NCBI RefSeq assembly: GCF_902459465.1
Contig: NC_047082.1
Coordinates: forward strand, 3,162,001 to 3,226,000
Reading direction: 5' to 3'
DNA length: 64,000 bases
Origin: Asterias rubens
Taxonomy: Eukaryota; Echinodermata; Asteroidea; Forcipulatida; Asteriidae
Shown here: positions 37,501 through 48,173 of the stretch, piece after piece
Layout: each line of letters opens with the position of its first letter
How positions within the stretch are numbered: the stretch's first letter is position 1
The notes under the pieces: generated by a model
The model's input: the letters and a program-made list of their open reading frames with translations, nothing else
Database searches by the model: none
Told to the model about the DNA's origin: nothing
Position numbers and translations under genes: made by a program

Positions 37501-40500
37501 TCAGGCAAGATATTTGGTCCTTGACAAGTAATAGACTTTTCAGGCCTTAACGAAAGGAATTCCAAGGGCAAACAAAATCAGATAATAGACTTAAGCATGA
37601 AGAATATCAGGCCTGTTTAATAGACATTTTGGGATATTTAATCACAAATTTTCCAGATTTTGTCACGAGCAACAAAATTGGATATCAGACCAAAGTAAGA
37701 GGAATATTATGCTTGCAAACTGTTGACAGTGATCACAGCTTGAATTGAACTGTTCAGTATCATAATTGTAACATTTGAAGAAACATTTATGAAAAAAAAA
37801 AAAACCTGAAATAAACTTTTATTTATGTTGTTCATGACAACTGAATTTAATTGAGGCAGGTACTCTCACATGTATACCATCACCTTTGTCTTGTTTCCTG
37901 TCTGCAGGAGTAATAATGAATACTAGTTGTCATTACACCAAAACGGGGTCAGACTACTTTGGGTTCCATCCTCGATCTAGGGTGTGTTTTGGCGGCCGGT
38001 AACCAACTGTTTCAATTGAACTTGCCATTGGTTGATCACTGGCCATTGACTGAAACAGATATTGGTTACAACCGCCAAAACGCACCCCTTGATATATTAA
38101 AGTTTGCTAGGAAAAAGCATGACATGGCTGCCCTGCAATAGGGTCATTCCGTGTCAATTCAACAAGCTTTTGGACCTGACCCTCACGGATTTAAATGAAA
38201 TTCGGTGTGCTGATTGGACTCCCTGAGAAATGCCCAAATCCCAAATTTTATGTAATTCGGATCATTATTTTGGGAGATACGGCTTAACGAACTTTTGACT
38301 ACTTAGCATGACCTGCTATGTTTGGACAATCATATCTCCAAAAGTAAAACACCTACCGAGATAATATTTACATCATTTTCAAATCAAGGTCAAAGGTCAA
38401 ATCTTTGCGTATTTTTTCGGTGGTGTGTGGACATTTTTTGATTTTATGTTATCAATTGTGGGCTATGTCAAGAGCTTCAAAATGATTGACACGGAATGAC
38501 CCTACAGTGTAGGTAGATAGGCTACAGGGAAGGGCTGGGGTCCTGACTAGACACTCACCAACACTCTGAAGAAGTACAGGTACTGTGCAGCTGTACTGTA
38601 GTCCCCACATTCATACTTGAACTTGGCGAATGTGTACAATATATCCAACATCTCATGACGAAACTGAGGAGAAAATTAACAAAACAAATGTCACTCCAAA
38701 GCTCATATGATGGCTACTTTCGTTCAAAAAGGTATAGTTTATTGTTGATTTATTGTGATAGGTGTATTTATGGAAAGTAGGAGAAGTTAATAGAGTAGAG
38801 CTGAGCTGAAATAAACATATGAACTGACAAACATCCCACATCAGGTTAGGTTTGCGCCAGCAGCCTAATCTCTTTCAAGAAGTATTGGTTCTCAAAAGAA
38901 CCGGTTGTTGACAACTCAACGTTTCCAACAGTATGCTCTGATAATTCTTCCTCCCGAAGACGATCAGAGCATACTGATAGAAATGTTGAGTTGTCAACAA
39001 CTGGTTCAGAAACTTCCAATTACAAGCGTGGAATTTCACCTTTGAAAGGGCAAGCCCATTTTCATTTGGCTAAAAGCACTTCCATTGGAAAATCTAACAG
39101 TCAATAGGGAACTTTTCAAGGGGCACATACTAGGGGGTAACGGAGCCGTGGCCTCCTTGGCTTGCTTGTATTTCCAGACCTGCAAATATGCAAAGTTTAA
39201 AATCCTACAAACATACCCCATGATTTGTCTCCATGTATTCGAAGAGAACTCGTCCGTCTCGTGTACTCTGGATTAGTTCGTTGACCTCATCCAATGAGAA
39301 GATCTCTAAGATTGGTTTAGTCTGAGACATCAGCTTCTTCATCTCCTCAACGACCACCCCACGCTTTTCATACATTTCTAAAAAAATATGAAAAAGATGA
39401 CAGTAATAAACTTAGCTTATATTGGAAAGTTAATTTAAAGCTCAACCCCAACCCCTTCAAAATCCAAATACATTGTGTTTGAATCTTGTGACTGCAGTAT
39501 CAGGCACACCACCATAAATCAGAGTCCCAAAGTTTGGGTGTTGATGGTGTTGGACTGAGGACTGTACTAGTGGACGCATTATGCTTTACATGGGACCAGC
39601 CGTCGATTTCACCAAACTCTTCCTAACTTCAGATCGATCTTAGGACTTAGGATAAGTTCATTCCGTATCCGGAGATAGAATTAATCCTAGCGGTTAATGA
39701 TTTCTTTAGTCCACACCGAGCAAACACATTTCTATGTCTTTCAGTGTAGTTAGGCCAATGATTCAGATCAATCTGACCTACTGTCTTTAGGGAATCTGTT
39801 ACCTCATTAAAGTCACACCTTCTTTCATGTTTTTTGCTTTCGAGTGCGCTTTGATCTTGATGGAATAGCGCCTTATAAGTTTAAATGGTTCTGTTTATGT
39901 TATGATATAACTCACCTGGAGGAACCTCTTTATCAGGATGGAGTCCTCTAAACACATCCATAATGTAGTCCACCTGTTTGCGAATAATTAAGTAATCAAT
40001 CAATTATAAGATCAATTTACACAGTCAGGGTTGTAGCTATACACCAATTTTAGTGGTGGGTTCTAAATCCCAAATTGTTTAAGTCCACCAAGGGCAAGTC
40101 AATCAACAAAATTATTCATGTTTAAATATGGGGTCATCTTGCTGAAATGCAAGCTTCAGGTACGCACAATGCCAGGTTTCCAAACGGTTTATTTTATGGG
40201 GCCAGGTAATAAATCGAATGGCCTTTTGACTGTGTTCTTTCCCTGTGATATTTCAATATATCATCAGCAGTGTCTGAAATCAATGCACAGTGGACAGTGT
40301 TTTGACTCGATCTGGGGGGATATCAGTGCAGGGTGGCTCAGTGTATGGCTTAGAGTGCTGGGCAAAATGTTTAAGTTCACTGCAGGCAGCCTGCCACCAG
40401 CCATTGTGGCTACAACACTGTTCACAGTCAAATCAAGGAGTCCAGCAATTCATTCAAACAAACCAAATAAAAAGAAAGAGAACTTCTTCAATTGACCATG

Positions 40501-42948
40501 AAATCAGTCCTAAGCATTTTTCTTACAATTAAAAAGCAAATCCACAACAAAATACTTTACATGTTTTGATTTCTATTTGAAGAAGCAGCAATGCCAAAAC
40601 ATTTGCAATGGGGGAAAAAACAAAATATGTAATTGCAAGGGGCTCTGCCATTGGAAAATCTTAGTCAATTTGACACTTTTGAAGGAGCACCTTTGAAAGG
40701 CAACTGATGCCATGTACATGTAATCAAGTGTAAAACCCTACAAATTTACCATTTTTGTGTTGCTTAGCAACTGGAGTTTTCCATCCAACATATCCCTTTC
40801 ATTGTAGATCTGTAAAGAAAAAAGTTCAAGATAATATCAAAGGCCCACACTTCGTGTATCACAACTTATATATAAAATAACAAACCTGTGAAACTTTAGG
40901 CTCAATTGGTCATCGGAGTCGGGAGAAAATAACGGGACAAACCCACCCTTGTTTCCGCACGTTTCGCCGTGTCATGACATGTGTTTAAAATAAATCCGTG
41001 ATTCTTGATATCGAGAATTGATATTGTTTTAATGTTTTCTCAAATAGTAAAGCATTTCATGGAATAATATTTCAAGAGAAGTCTTTCACCATTACCTTCT
41101 GTAAACCCTGTAAATTATTTGTAAATCTGTGAACTTTTATTTTTTTTTCTTTCTCGAAAGTGTGCATTCTTGGTTTCATTTTCTCTATGGAAATTCAAAT
41201 AAAAAGTGTTTGAAAATAAAGAATCGAGGGGATAAACAACTTTATAGATGATGTTTTTGTGCAAATTGCCCAATATACATGTACTCTTTATGCGATCGGT
41301 CGACAGCTAGCTGCGTGATATCGTGACCGACCGCGCCCAACTTTTACAAAGAAACAGAGAAACATTATTTCAGTTATTTTCCGTTTCAGAAAAGTGCAAA
41401 TTCCGTTTGGTAAAAACATGAATTCCGTTTCAGGCACAAAAAATTCCGTTTCATGTTTTTTTAATTAGATAAAAGGTTGTTTAATACCCAGGGACACACT
41501 TATAAAAATCAATTTGAGATAAGCTGCACTGCTGACTTCGTAAAATGTTCTTTTGAACTGACAAATTTCAAAAAAATACTTTTTTTTATAATTGTGGATT
41601 ATTTTGTATGCTACTGTTCGATGAAACAAAAACATGTAGTCAGGGTAAAAAGGTTGCACTGTGACTGCAGTATCAATGCACATGATGTGATAGACTTGAT
41701 TCCAAGTATAAAACTGCAGTTGATTCTCTGCATCAGCCACATTGTAGGCTAATGACAGGAGTGTATCCACAAGAGGGCGCTGTTTCAGCATGATCAAAGA
41801 CTTAGGAACAAGTCTATGGACGTGACCGTTCTCCATCCACAAACAAAATGTCAGCCATTTTGTTTTCGCTTTGGCGACAGAATGTTGACAGTTTACGGTT
41901 TTATTTTAGACCTTTCCGAGATGAAAAAACATTGTATGTGTTCTTATAGATCATAGGTAAGCTAGTTTGTGTATTATTGTTGGTAAAGGAGAGGGAGAAA
42001 ATGCAATTTGGGTGAACAACAAATGCTTAAAACGTGCCGCGAATAATGCCCTTCGCTTAACCATGTTAACAACGTGTGTACATCATGTGTGTAAACATTG
42101 AGGATGGTGTGAAGTAGAACAGAATGATCCACGGTTACGATCTCGTACTTTTTTATGGTCTTATTTCTGATGCCTTTTTAGTTTAACAAAAAGAATCTTA
42201 ATAAAGAATGCAATTTCAATAGTTTTGGCATCAAGGAAAAAAAAGAAAAAAAAAAAAAACTAATTTTCTGAAATCCCGTTTTCCGTTTCAAAGGGCGGAT
42301 TCCGCGAATTCCGTCCGTTTTCCGCGATCGCGGAAAATCAGTGGCCCTACCGGAAAAGTTTCCGTATGGCGCCACCACTTTTTCATTCGATATTAAATAA
42401 TATAGTATTTAATTAACCTCAATGAGATATCCCTTTTTGTAAAAATGAGTGAAAAGGTGGTGGCGCCATACGGAAAGTTATCCTACATGATTTATATATG
42501 AAGTTGATAATGAAAATTGTCATTTCCCGGGCGTTGATTTGACGGGTCAAATTCTTGTCATGTTTTTTCAAAAACAGCTGAAAACAATGAAAAACAGTCG
42601 ATCATTTTTTGACAGGAATTCTTTTGCCCATTTATAATCTGAGTCTGTCTAAATTAACATCAGATTATAAAATATGAACTGGATTCCGCTCAATCTACAC
42701 TGCTGAAGAATTGCATTTGCAATGGCCAATGCAACATGACTGTCCGGAAAATGGGCAAACTCCCTTTCAATTTATAGTCAACTTTAAAACACACTTTGAC
42801 AGAAATCTATCTAGTCAAAAATTTCACATTATCAAAAGTACGTTATAAGGATCATTACCTCTTTCACTGACAGGAACTCCAGCAGTGGAAAGACCAGATG
42901 TCGGTCTAAATATTGTCCAATTCTCGTTGTAAGGTCGAATTCCGCCAT
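31549..42948 (-). CDS. EIF3E: Eukaryotic translation initiation factor 3 subunit E (eIF3e / INT6)
   Basis: Thirteen exons on the minus strand give about 454 aa (human 445): 42859-42948, 40750-40809, 39916-39973, 39217-39377, 38559-38663, 37257-37382, 36590-36714, 35790-35910, 34544-34645, 34122-34231, 33024-33126, 32150-32299, 31549-31602. All borders are GT..AG and phases agree. The start [18 protein letters not shown] is almost identical to human. Later hallmarks include [56 protein letters not shown] and [20 protein letters not shown]. The protein is a PCI-domain subunit of the eIF3 complex (PCI in roughly the second half), scaffolding the 43S preinitiation complex in the cytoplasm. The last exon encodes a Q-rich tail ending MWGVDF that diverges from vertebrates; its assignment rests on phase and position. 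The gene is divergent from RNF146. Introns carry many non-autonomous elements. Confidence 0.96.
31588..31602 (-). repeat. CAG ladder at the EIF3E last-exon acceptor
   Basis: After TTTACAG, five CAG triplets and a CAA begin the last coding exon. Every CAG is a possible in-frame AG acceptor, and the triplets encode glutamine. Confidence 0.85.
31878..32064. mobile_element. Family L element L2, in the last EIF3E intron
   Basis: Shares with L1 the blocks CGAATGTTTCGCAGGAGTTG, GACGTCAAAATTCATATCGC and the right terminus GCAGGAAGTATGAGCCGGGC. The left end (CCCGTAAGCCAGGTTAATAT) is diverged. Confidence 0.65.
32437..32693. mobile_element. Family F element F3
   Basis: Left end GGGCCCAATTTCATGGCTCT and right end AGAGCCATGAAATTGGGCCC form a perfect terminal inverted repeat. 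The interior has repeats of GTAAGC/GCAGAAT. It lies between EIF3E exons 12 and 11. Confidence 0.8.
32790..32855 (+). repeat. (CAGT)n microsatellite, interrupted
   Basis: Several contiguous CAGT units, then degenerate CAGTC/CAGGTCAGTC blocks. Confidence 0.85.
33672..33850. mobile_element. SINE-like repeat I2 preceded by its own inverted fragment
   Basis: The plus-strand part GGTCGTGGGTTCGAATCCCA has a B-box-like core and the tail GTGTCGCTGTGATCTTTGTT. Just upstream, CTAGAGCAGTGTCTTACCAA is the inverse of TTGGTAAGACACTGCTCTAG at about 33750, so head sequences face each other. Confidence 0.65.
33846..34012. mobile_element. Family G inverted-repeat element G1
   Basis: Left end CACACTGCAGCGATAACAAA and right end GTTATCGCTGCAGTGTGACT are inverted. 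The interior includes TTCTATTGGTTGAATTGCTC. A second copy is at 58095-58241. Confidence 0.75.
34715..35012 (-). mobile_element. tRNA-derived SINE H2
   Basis: On the minus strand it begins with a tRNA Ser/Leu-like head (GTGTCATGGCCGAGTGG, A box) and continues through CTTGGGCAAGATGCTTTACT and TACCCATGGGTATAAATGGG-type blocks. The tail ends near CTATAAAAGAAGCCACT. Same family as H1 and H3. Confidence 0.75.
35032..35230. mobile_element. Family F element F4
   Basis: Ends at AGCAGCTCCATGAAATTGGG, the family terminus. The left end CCCAATTCCATAACTGCTTA is the diverged inverse. The interior shares GTTACCAGCCAAACTACCAT with F1. Confidence 0.7.
35227..35755. mobile_element. Family V element interrupted by a family D element
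   Basis: Left half: GATTTCACAAAGAGTTAGGA.. to GGGATTAATC. Right half: about 35695-35755, CTAAGATTAATCTTAAGTTA to TTTTGTGAAATCGATG. Between them lies the full D1 element (35308-35668), so D inserted after V. Confidence 0.75.
35308..35668. mobile_element. Family D element D1, large palindrome
   Basis: TTAA at both ends. Arms begin GGGTCTATGTACTTTTTG and end AAAAAGTACCCAAATCC. Further inward, CACAGATTTACA pairs with TGTAAATCTATGG, and GTGCTGTAGTTTT with AAAACTACAGCAC. At the centre, CCAAAATTATTTT and AAAATAATTTTGG abut around CTCATGAG. About 360 bp, non-coding. Confidence 0.85.
35969..36122. mobile_element. Inverted-repeat element N
   Basis: Left end ATAGACCTTTTCGCAAATAC, right end GTATTTGCGAAAAGGTCTAT, a perfect 20-bp terminal inverted repeat. 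The inner region has GTGCATTGTGG and CCACAATGCAC, also inverted. Located in an EIF3E intron. Confidence 0.8.
36137..36302. mobile_element. Family A element A7, internally deleted
   Basis: Both TTAA-flanked ends are present (AAAGGCAGTGGACACTATTG and CAATAGTGTCCAGTGTCTTT), but the middle is missing, leaving 166 bp. The junction lies near CTTTGGACAGGTTCAAATTT. Confidence 0.85.
37085..37250. mobile_element. Element fragment abutting EIF3E exon 6
   Basis: Matches 560-720 (AACATTGCT.TGTGATTTTCA, TTGATGACTAATGAAGCTGA, GCCAAAAACTTGATCTACAA). Its right edge is about 7 bp from the exon 6 donor at 37256, so it forms the beginning of the intron. Confidence 0.7.
37979..38090. mobile_element. Small inverted-repeat element Q
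   Basis: Left GGGTGTGTTTTGGCGGCCGG and right ACCGCCAAAACGCACCCC are inverted. The interior has TTGGTTGATCACTGGCCATT. About 112 bp, single copy here. Confidence 0.6.
38140..38503. mobile_element. Inverted-repeat element M
   Basis: Left end AGGGTCATTCCGTGTCAAT and right end ATTGACACGGAATGACCCT are perfect inverses, about 364 bp, no coding frame. Located in an EIF3E intron. Confidence 0.8.
38915..38995. repeat. Inverted pair of the 24041 hairpin motif
   Basis: CAACTCAACGTTTCCAACAG..GCTCTGATAATTCTTC is followed by GAAGACGATCAGAGCATACT..GAAATGTTGAGTTGTC, the inverse of the first half. The flanks GAACCGGTTGTTGACAA and TTGTCAACAACTGGTTC extend the palindrome. Confidence 0.7.
40838..41160. mobile_element. 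Family B element B2, truncated at both ends
   Basis: Matches B1 from AAGGCCCACACTTCGTGTAT through CATTTCATGGAATAATATTT to the T-rich right side, but lacks both TTAA-flanked ends. Located in EIF3E intron 1. Confidence 0.8.
42351..42487. mobile_element. Family E element E2
   Basis: A palindrome with CGGAAAAGTTTCCGTATGGC at the left and GCCATACGGAAAGTTATCC at the right, nearly identical to the inner copy at 21454. Located in EIF3E intron 1, next to a region with several TTCCGTTTCA motifs (41390-41455 and 42275-42300). Confidence 0.8.
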
Positions 42949-42978
42949 GATTATTTCCCGCATGTACCTTTTCCCCTT

Positions 42979-42987
42979 ACCGGAAGT
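42979..42987 (+). promoter_or_regulatory. ETS-family binding site
   Basis: ACCGGAAGT, a strong match to the ETS/GABPA consensus, about 30 bp upstream of the EIF3E start codon. Confidence 0.6.
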
Positions 42988-42993
42988 TCAAAG

Positions 42994-43010
42994 TCCCAGA
43001 ATGCATTGCA
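42994..43010 (+). promoter_or_regulatory. ZNF143/Staf-like binding site
   Basis: TCCCAGAATGCATTGCA resembles the SBS consensus (CCCAnAATGCAYYG) found in many housekeeping promoters. It lies 46-62 bp upstream of the EIF3E ATG. Confidence 0.6.
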
Positions 43011-43600
43011 AACTTTTTGGCGTATTAACTTATTTATTTATGTTATTTTCTAAGTATCCTGAATTGTTACATTTGTTTATTTAAAGTGTGAATTAAGTTT
43101 TAATTGAAATTTGTAACTTTCCTGAGGTTTTCTTGGTGTTATTCTCCATTTTAACCCAATAGTTTTGGGTCTACCAAACGAAAATATTCGATTCTGAACA
43201 CAGTATCGACTCCTTTATTAACCGACAACATTTTCTTCTGCGAGCCCAATGGGATTTTGTTTCTTCCTAAAAATAACGTGGAGCATCGATGGGAATTTTA
43301 AAAATAGGTGTTCTTGAAACAAAGAGTCGATTATTTGGTTTACGTACCTAAGTAATCGGATAGTCGTCGGAGAATATGTGGTCCTATAAACCAATTCGCC
43401 CCCATTTAGTCATTGAAGAAAGTTATAGGGGAAATTACTTTGGGGGCGTTTTTCAATTATAGAGAGCGCTCTGTGACTGACTGTGACGCTGACTTGGAAT
43501 GTCGGTGTTTTGTGTGCAGTGCAGCGCAGGACGTCGTACCAAAGATGTGTTCATAAATTCCCCTTTATTTGCTAAAAGCTTTCTGGTATTTTGAGGGAAA

Positions 43601-45466
43601 ATGGCTGACAATTTAGTAAAAAGAAGTTCGTCTGTCCCAGCAACAAAGAAGGATACTCTACCGGACGGTAAGTGTTCAATATGTATTGTCATAATTGTTT
43701 GTTTTGTTGTTGAAAATGAAATCTACTTTTGCTCTTTTATTTTTTTTCTTCCTTTTTTGTTGTTGCTGTTTCTTAAGTGTCGTATGATAAAGGCGTGATT
43801 TTTTTTTTACCCTAGTGTACAGTAAATGAAATGATTAAAACTACAACTTCAATTCAAGTTCATTTGCTGTTGATTTTGTTTCTGTTTTTTTGTTTGTTTT
43901 ACTACTGCTGATGCTGTGTTTCGATCAAAATGATAAATGTAATAAAGTAAAAAATGAATGAATGACTAAGTTGAATTGAATATTAATTAAAATTTAAATT
44001 AAACAAATATAATAAAACTTGAAATCAAAGCCATGAAAGTTCATTGTCACATTTGAAATTGTGCTTCTTAAAAACAAGCGTGTAAAGTTTCTATTAATAA
44101 TTGTGATACTGATTTGATTAATTAATCAAATCAGCATGAAGCCATGATAAATTCAAAATGTGTTCCTTTGGCTTTGTCTTTGATTCTCAGATTCATAATA
44201 AATCCTAGTAAGTGTAACTCCATTTAAAAAGTAAACTATTATTAAACAATGTAACACTTACACTACATAAAACAACGAAATTTAATGTTTGAATGTGTTT
44301 GTTCCCCAGATACTAAGATTTCAGACCATTCACCAGACGTCCCCGAGTGTGCAGTCTGCCTCCAGACATGTATCCATCCAGTCAAACTTCCATGCACCCA
44401 CATCTTCTGTTTCCTCTGCGTCAAAGGAGCTGCGAACCAGAGTCGACGGTGCGCCCTCTGTAGGCAGGCTATCCCTGTTGAATACTTCAACAATCCGACA
44501 CTTGTTGGTAAGGACGTCAAGGAGACAAAAGAAGTGGACTTGGAAACGGAAACCGATCATTACGCATGGTTTTACGAAGGGAGGAATGGCTGGTGGCAGT
44601 ATGATGAACGGACAAATGTTGAACTAGAGGAAAGCTACAATGCCAAGAAAAGATCCTTTGAGCTGTTGATCGCTGGGTATATGTATGTTGTTGACTTGGA
44701 CAATATGCTTCAGATGAGAAGACATGACCAGTCGCGTCGTCGACGCATCAAAAGGGATTTGATCAGTGCCCCAAAGAAAGGAATAGCAGGATTGAAAATC
44801 GCTGCACATCAAGACAGTTCAGCAGCGACGGAGGATCAGAACTCAGAGCCTGAGAAAAGTGAGACAGCTGCTGCTGGTGGTTGTGTCCCCTCACAGGAAA
44901 GTGTCCCCTCACAGGAGAATGGTACTGACCATAACAGTGTGAGTGAGCATATCCTGGATGAGACCAATAGGAGAACAGCAGGGGTGGGGAGGGATGCATT
45001 TGCAGCTGTTGATCAGTATGATGCAGATGATGATGGTAGTGATGATGATGACGACGATGATGTCCAGCGGCCGGAATCACAATGTGATGACCAAAGGTCA
45101 CGACCTCTGCAGCGAGGTCACTCAAACCATCCGGTTGGGACTACAAAGCACCCAACAGCAACGTCGCAAAACATAAACTCAAGCAGCAGAAGAAATCCAC
45201 AAGGGCTACCCACACTTATGAGACCTCAACGAGTCAGCTCAGCACCCGAGACAAACCCAGGGAGACGCAATCAACAGACATCAATTGTTGATCCACAACA
45301 AGAGAGTGTGGATGCAACCAGTGTGGATGACTCCATGCATTCACTTCAGATCTCCACACCAGACGACGTTGTGTATGAGGTGACAACAGTGCCAGTTCAG
45401 CCTACTGAAAGAGCGGTACGCCAGCGTCGAACACGCCAACGACAGAACGATGATGTTGCATTATAA
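43601..45466 (+). CDS. RNF146: E3 ubiquitin ligase RNF146 (Iduna), RING plus WWE domains
   Basis: Two coding exons, 43601-43667 (22 codons plus one base, donor GTAAGT) and 44310-45466 (acceptor TTCCCCAG), give about 407 aa (human 359). Exon 1 begins MADNLVKRSSSV. A C3HC4 RING occupies residues 36-73 (C36, C39, C51, H53, C56, C59, C70, C73). The WWE domain is about 101-170, with HYAWFYEGRNGWWQYDE and LIAGYMYVVDLDNM, followed by the basic RRRRIKRDL. Family knowledge: WWE binds iso-ADP-ribose in poly-ADP-ribose chains, which activates the RING to ubiquitinate tankyrase-modified proteins such as axin. The tail (about 190-407) is low complexity, with an acidic Asp run at about 45015-45063 and the RRNPQG motif (45188-45205), which fits the tankyrase-binding RxxPxG pattern. 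An ATG at 44285 lies in the intron and is not the start. The tail is longer than in human. Confidence 0.95.
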
Positions 45467-45548
45467 TGCCTTTTGCAAATGTTAAGAGAAAAAAAAAGTT
45501 TCTTTGAGTCATATTGAACACTGAACTAATATTTGATCACTTCCTATA

Positions 45549-45554
45549 AATAAA
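45549..45554 (+). terminator. Polyadenylation signal of RNF146
   Basis: AATAAA about 85 bp after the stop codon, in CCTATAAATAAAGG. A short 3' UTR is implied. Confidence 0.6.
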
Positions 45555-46948
45555 GGTTGACTCTGTACCAAAATTGCAAACTAAGGATTATCCCTAACCA
45601 TATGGGATCGGTCATACCACCATATAACAGAGTCCAACAGTTTTCATTTTGGGTGTTGAGTTACTGTATGGTGTTGGATTGAGGACTGCACTAGTAAACT
45701 GATTATGCTTTAGGCCCCCATCACTACGAACTCGTTCTCCCTACGTTCTGAAAAAAGGTAGCTTAACAGGCTTAAACTGTGTGCAAACATAGTGGATGTA
45801 CATTGTAGTAGCAACTTGTTACGGTCTGTTGTGATGCTCCAGAACTTTGAGCCTGCTCAAAAGTTTCAGGCAACCATCCAGTTCTACCAGACCAAATCCG
45901 TCATACTTTTTTTTCATGATTTGTATGGACGCTTTTAGAAATAGTATTGTTGTGACACAGCCTTTTGCGTGGTTGGGATCAGGTCAGGCACACATGTACC
46001 TCCATAGTCAGATCAGAGTCCAACAAAACAGTTTCGGTGTTGAGTCGCCATGTTTAGTGTTTGATTTTGTCAATGTGGAGAATGATCTTAGTAAATGATA
46101 TAAATATGATATATTCCCTCCTCCTCCAAGCAAAATGCTTCTGCCAACATGTAATAACAATATGATTATGTACTGTGATTTGTTAGTGTAATTAATTTGG
46201 TAATGGGATATTCAAACACGATTTTAGGGCTGTATGCTTCGTTTTTGATAGAGCAAGGGCACCAAGGCTTTTTCTTCTGGGTAAAGGGCACCCTATGAAG
46301 AAATTGCAAATTTGTACTGGAGCATTTCTAGGGCACCAAGGCAATGACCAGGGGACACGGAGGCAATCGCCTTCGTTGCCTCCGTGAAGTATCAGGCCTG
46401 CGATTTGATTATCAAAAACCTGCTGATAAAGATTTAGGGCTTCAGGCCTGGAATTTCATCTTTGAGAGGGCAAGGCCATTTTCATTTTGCAAAGGGAAAA
46501 TCGTTGAAAAATCTTGGTCTGTGGGAACATTTTTAAGGTGCAATGGTTATGAATGATATTAAGGCCAAAGAATTGACAAGCTAAGTTTTCTTAAATTTCA
46601 GCACAACAGTGTCACTAGCGGTATACTGCTACAGCATAGTGGCTGACAACCCTTTTTTCTGGTGAACAAAATTCTTTTGTGATTAACTTATCCATAAAAT
46701 CCATAAAATTGGCGTTTGGTCTTTGTGAATTTTTAAACACATACTACAAATAATAAGTAAACTCAACTGTGCTTTTCAACAATAGAATTCAAATGAAGTT
46801 TTATTATAAAGGAGTATAATACATCCAAAACATACACATGTGATTTAGTGATAAATGCAAGAAACTCCCTGAGTTGGAAAAAGCTATATACATGAAAATT
46901 TGTCATTTAATCTCTTGATGCATGTTGTGAGTTGGCTGCTTGGCAAAC

Positions 46949-47431
46949 AGGGCCCAGTTTGCATTTAGCGCTGCTCAACGGTAAGGACAAAATTTTGCTT
47001 ACTATAACAGAAAAACTTGCTAAGGTGTAAAAGTATTTCACAAGTGAGCAAGAAAATAAGGCAGCTGTCTTGAGCGTTCACAATGGATTTACATTGTGAC
47101 GTCATTCATTTTCCTGCAGTAAGCACCAGAAGGTTAGCATGCACTTTCATGTGCTTATGATTTAGCAGTGCTTCAGCTGTCTTGAGCGTTCACAATGGAT
47201 TTACATTGTGACGTCATTCATTTTCCTGCAGTAAGCACCAGAAGGTTAGCATGCACTTTCATGTGCTTATGATTTAGCAGTGCTTCAGCTGTCTTGAGCG
47301 TTCACAATAGATTTACATTGTGACGTCATTCATTTTCCTGCAGTAAGCACCGGAAGGTTAGCATGCACTTTCATGTGCTTATGATTTAGCAGCGCTTCGG
47401 TCGTTAAGCAGCTCTATGAAAATGGGTCTAG
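46949..47431. mobile_element. Family F element F5
   Basis: Left GGGCCCAGTTTGCATTTAGC, right GTTAAGCAGCTCTATGAAAA then TGGGTC, an inverted pair. The element is enlarged by an internal tandem triplication. Confidence 0.65.
47062..47397 (+). repeat. Tandem triplication, period 112 bp
   Basis: Units start at 47062, 47174 and 47286 with CAGCTGTCTTGAGCGTTCAC and include GTGACGTCATTCATTTTCCT. They differ at only a few bases. Confidence 0.92.
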
Positions 47432-48173
47432 GTGACTTTCTGATTGGATGCTTTGGAAAGATGTTTAAAAGTAGAATATAATGATTGAAACAAATACCCC
47501 TTGAAATTGTGTGGTTTTCCTCTTAACTTTGTGAACTAACACAGTCCGCTAACAGTGTCATGAATGATACGCTGCTATACTGTAAGCAAACATGTTTTGT
47601 GATTAGCTACTCTATAACGAGTACCAAGAGAAACAAGACATATTGAATCATCTTTTTATGGGTGGTTGGTTCAATTATTCACCAAGATGCATCAAGCATT
47701 TCTGACAATTAAAGTGTTCATTTTACACATTTCTTTACAATTTTAAATCTTTGTGTAGTTAACTTTGGAAGATAAATAAACTTGAAAATCAAGTAAATAT
47801 ATATACATTTTATCGTTAAATATTTATAAAGTCTTTGTGAAAGTTGGTGATATTTAATAGTGAGTTATTGTTAAACAATGAAATAAGTGAAAAACAAATG
47901 AGAAATTAAAACAAATTGGTGATATTTGCATTTAAAAATTACCAGCAATAATATTTCTTTAGAACCCTCTCTGCTGTGCAGTATAAGTTGGTGAAGTGTA
48001 ATAGTGAGTTATCGTTAAACCATGAAATGAGTGAAAGACAAATAATAAATTAAAACGAATTGGTGACATTTGTATAACAAAATTACTAACAATAATATAA
48101 CTCTTCGAAGTACATAAAAACAAATTGCAAACACATGCAAGATAAACCCAATAGAGACCATGCTTTCCTGTGT

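Larger units (their letters stand above)
42949..43600. promoter_or_regulatory. Shared divergent promoter region of EIF3E and RNF146
   Basis: The two start codons face away from each other across about 650 bp. The EIF3E side carries an ETS-like site and a ZNF143-like site within 65 bp of the ATG. The RNF146 side has GC-richer sequence (43430-43545). I see no well-placed TATA box, which fits a housekeeping promoter. Whether a single regulatory unit drives both genes is inference. Confidence 0.6.

Noticed and set aside
40118-40495. 125-codon open frame in an EIF3E intron
   Set aside because: No recognisable domain or conserved motif. The surrounding sequence is non-coding intron.
41465-41842. 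125-codon minus-strand frame in EIF3E intron 1
   Set aside because: Low-complexity aromatic-rich translation without a domain. Nearby TTCCGTTTCA motifs suggest repeat sequence.
44285-44309. ATG at 44285 as the RNF146 start
   Set aside because: It lies in the intron just before TTCCCCAG. The exon 1 start at 43601 with a GTAAGT donor gives the expected N-terminus and phase.
44330-45125. Antisense open frames across RNF146 exon 2
   Set aside because: Shadows of the real RING-WWE coding frame on the plus strand.
47062-47397. CRISPR-like array
   Set aside because: Whole 112-bp units are repeated without variable spacers, and the genome is animal.
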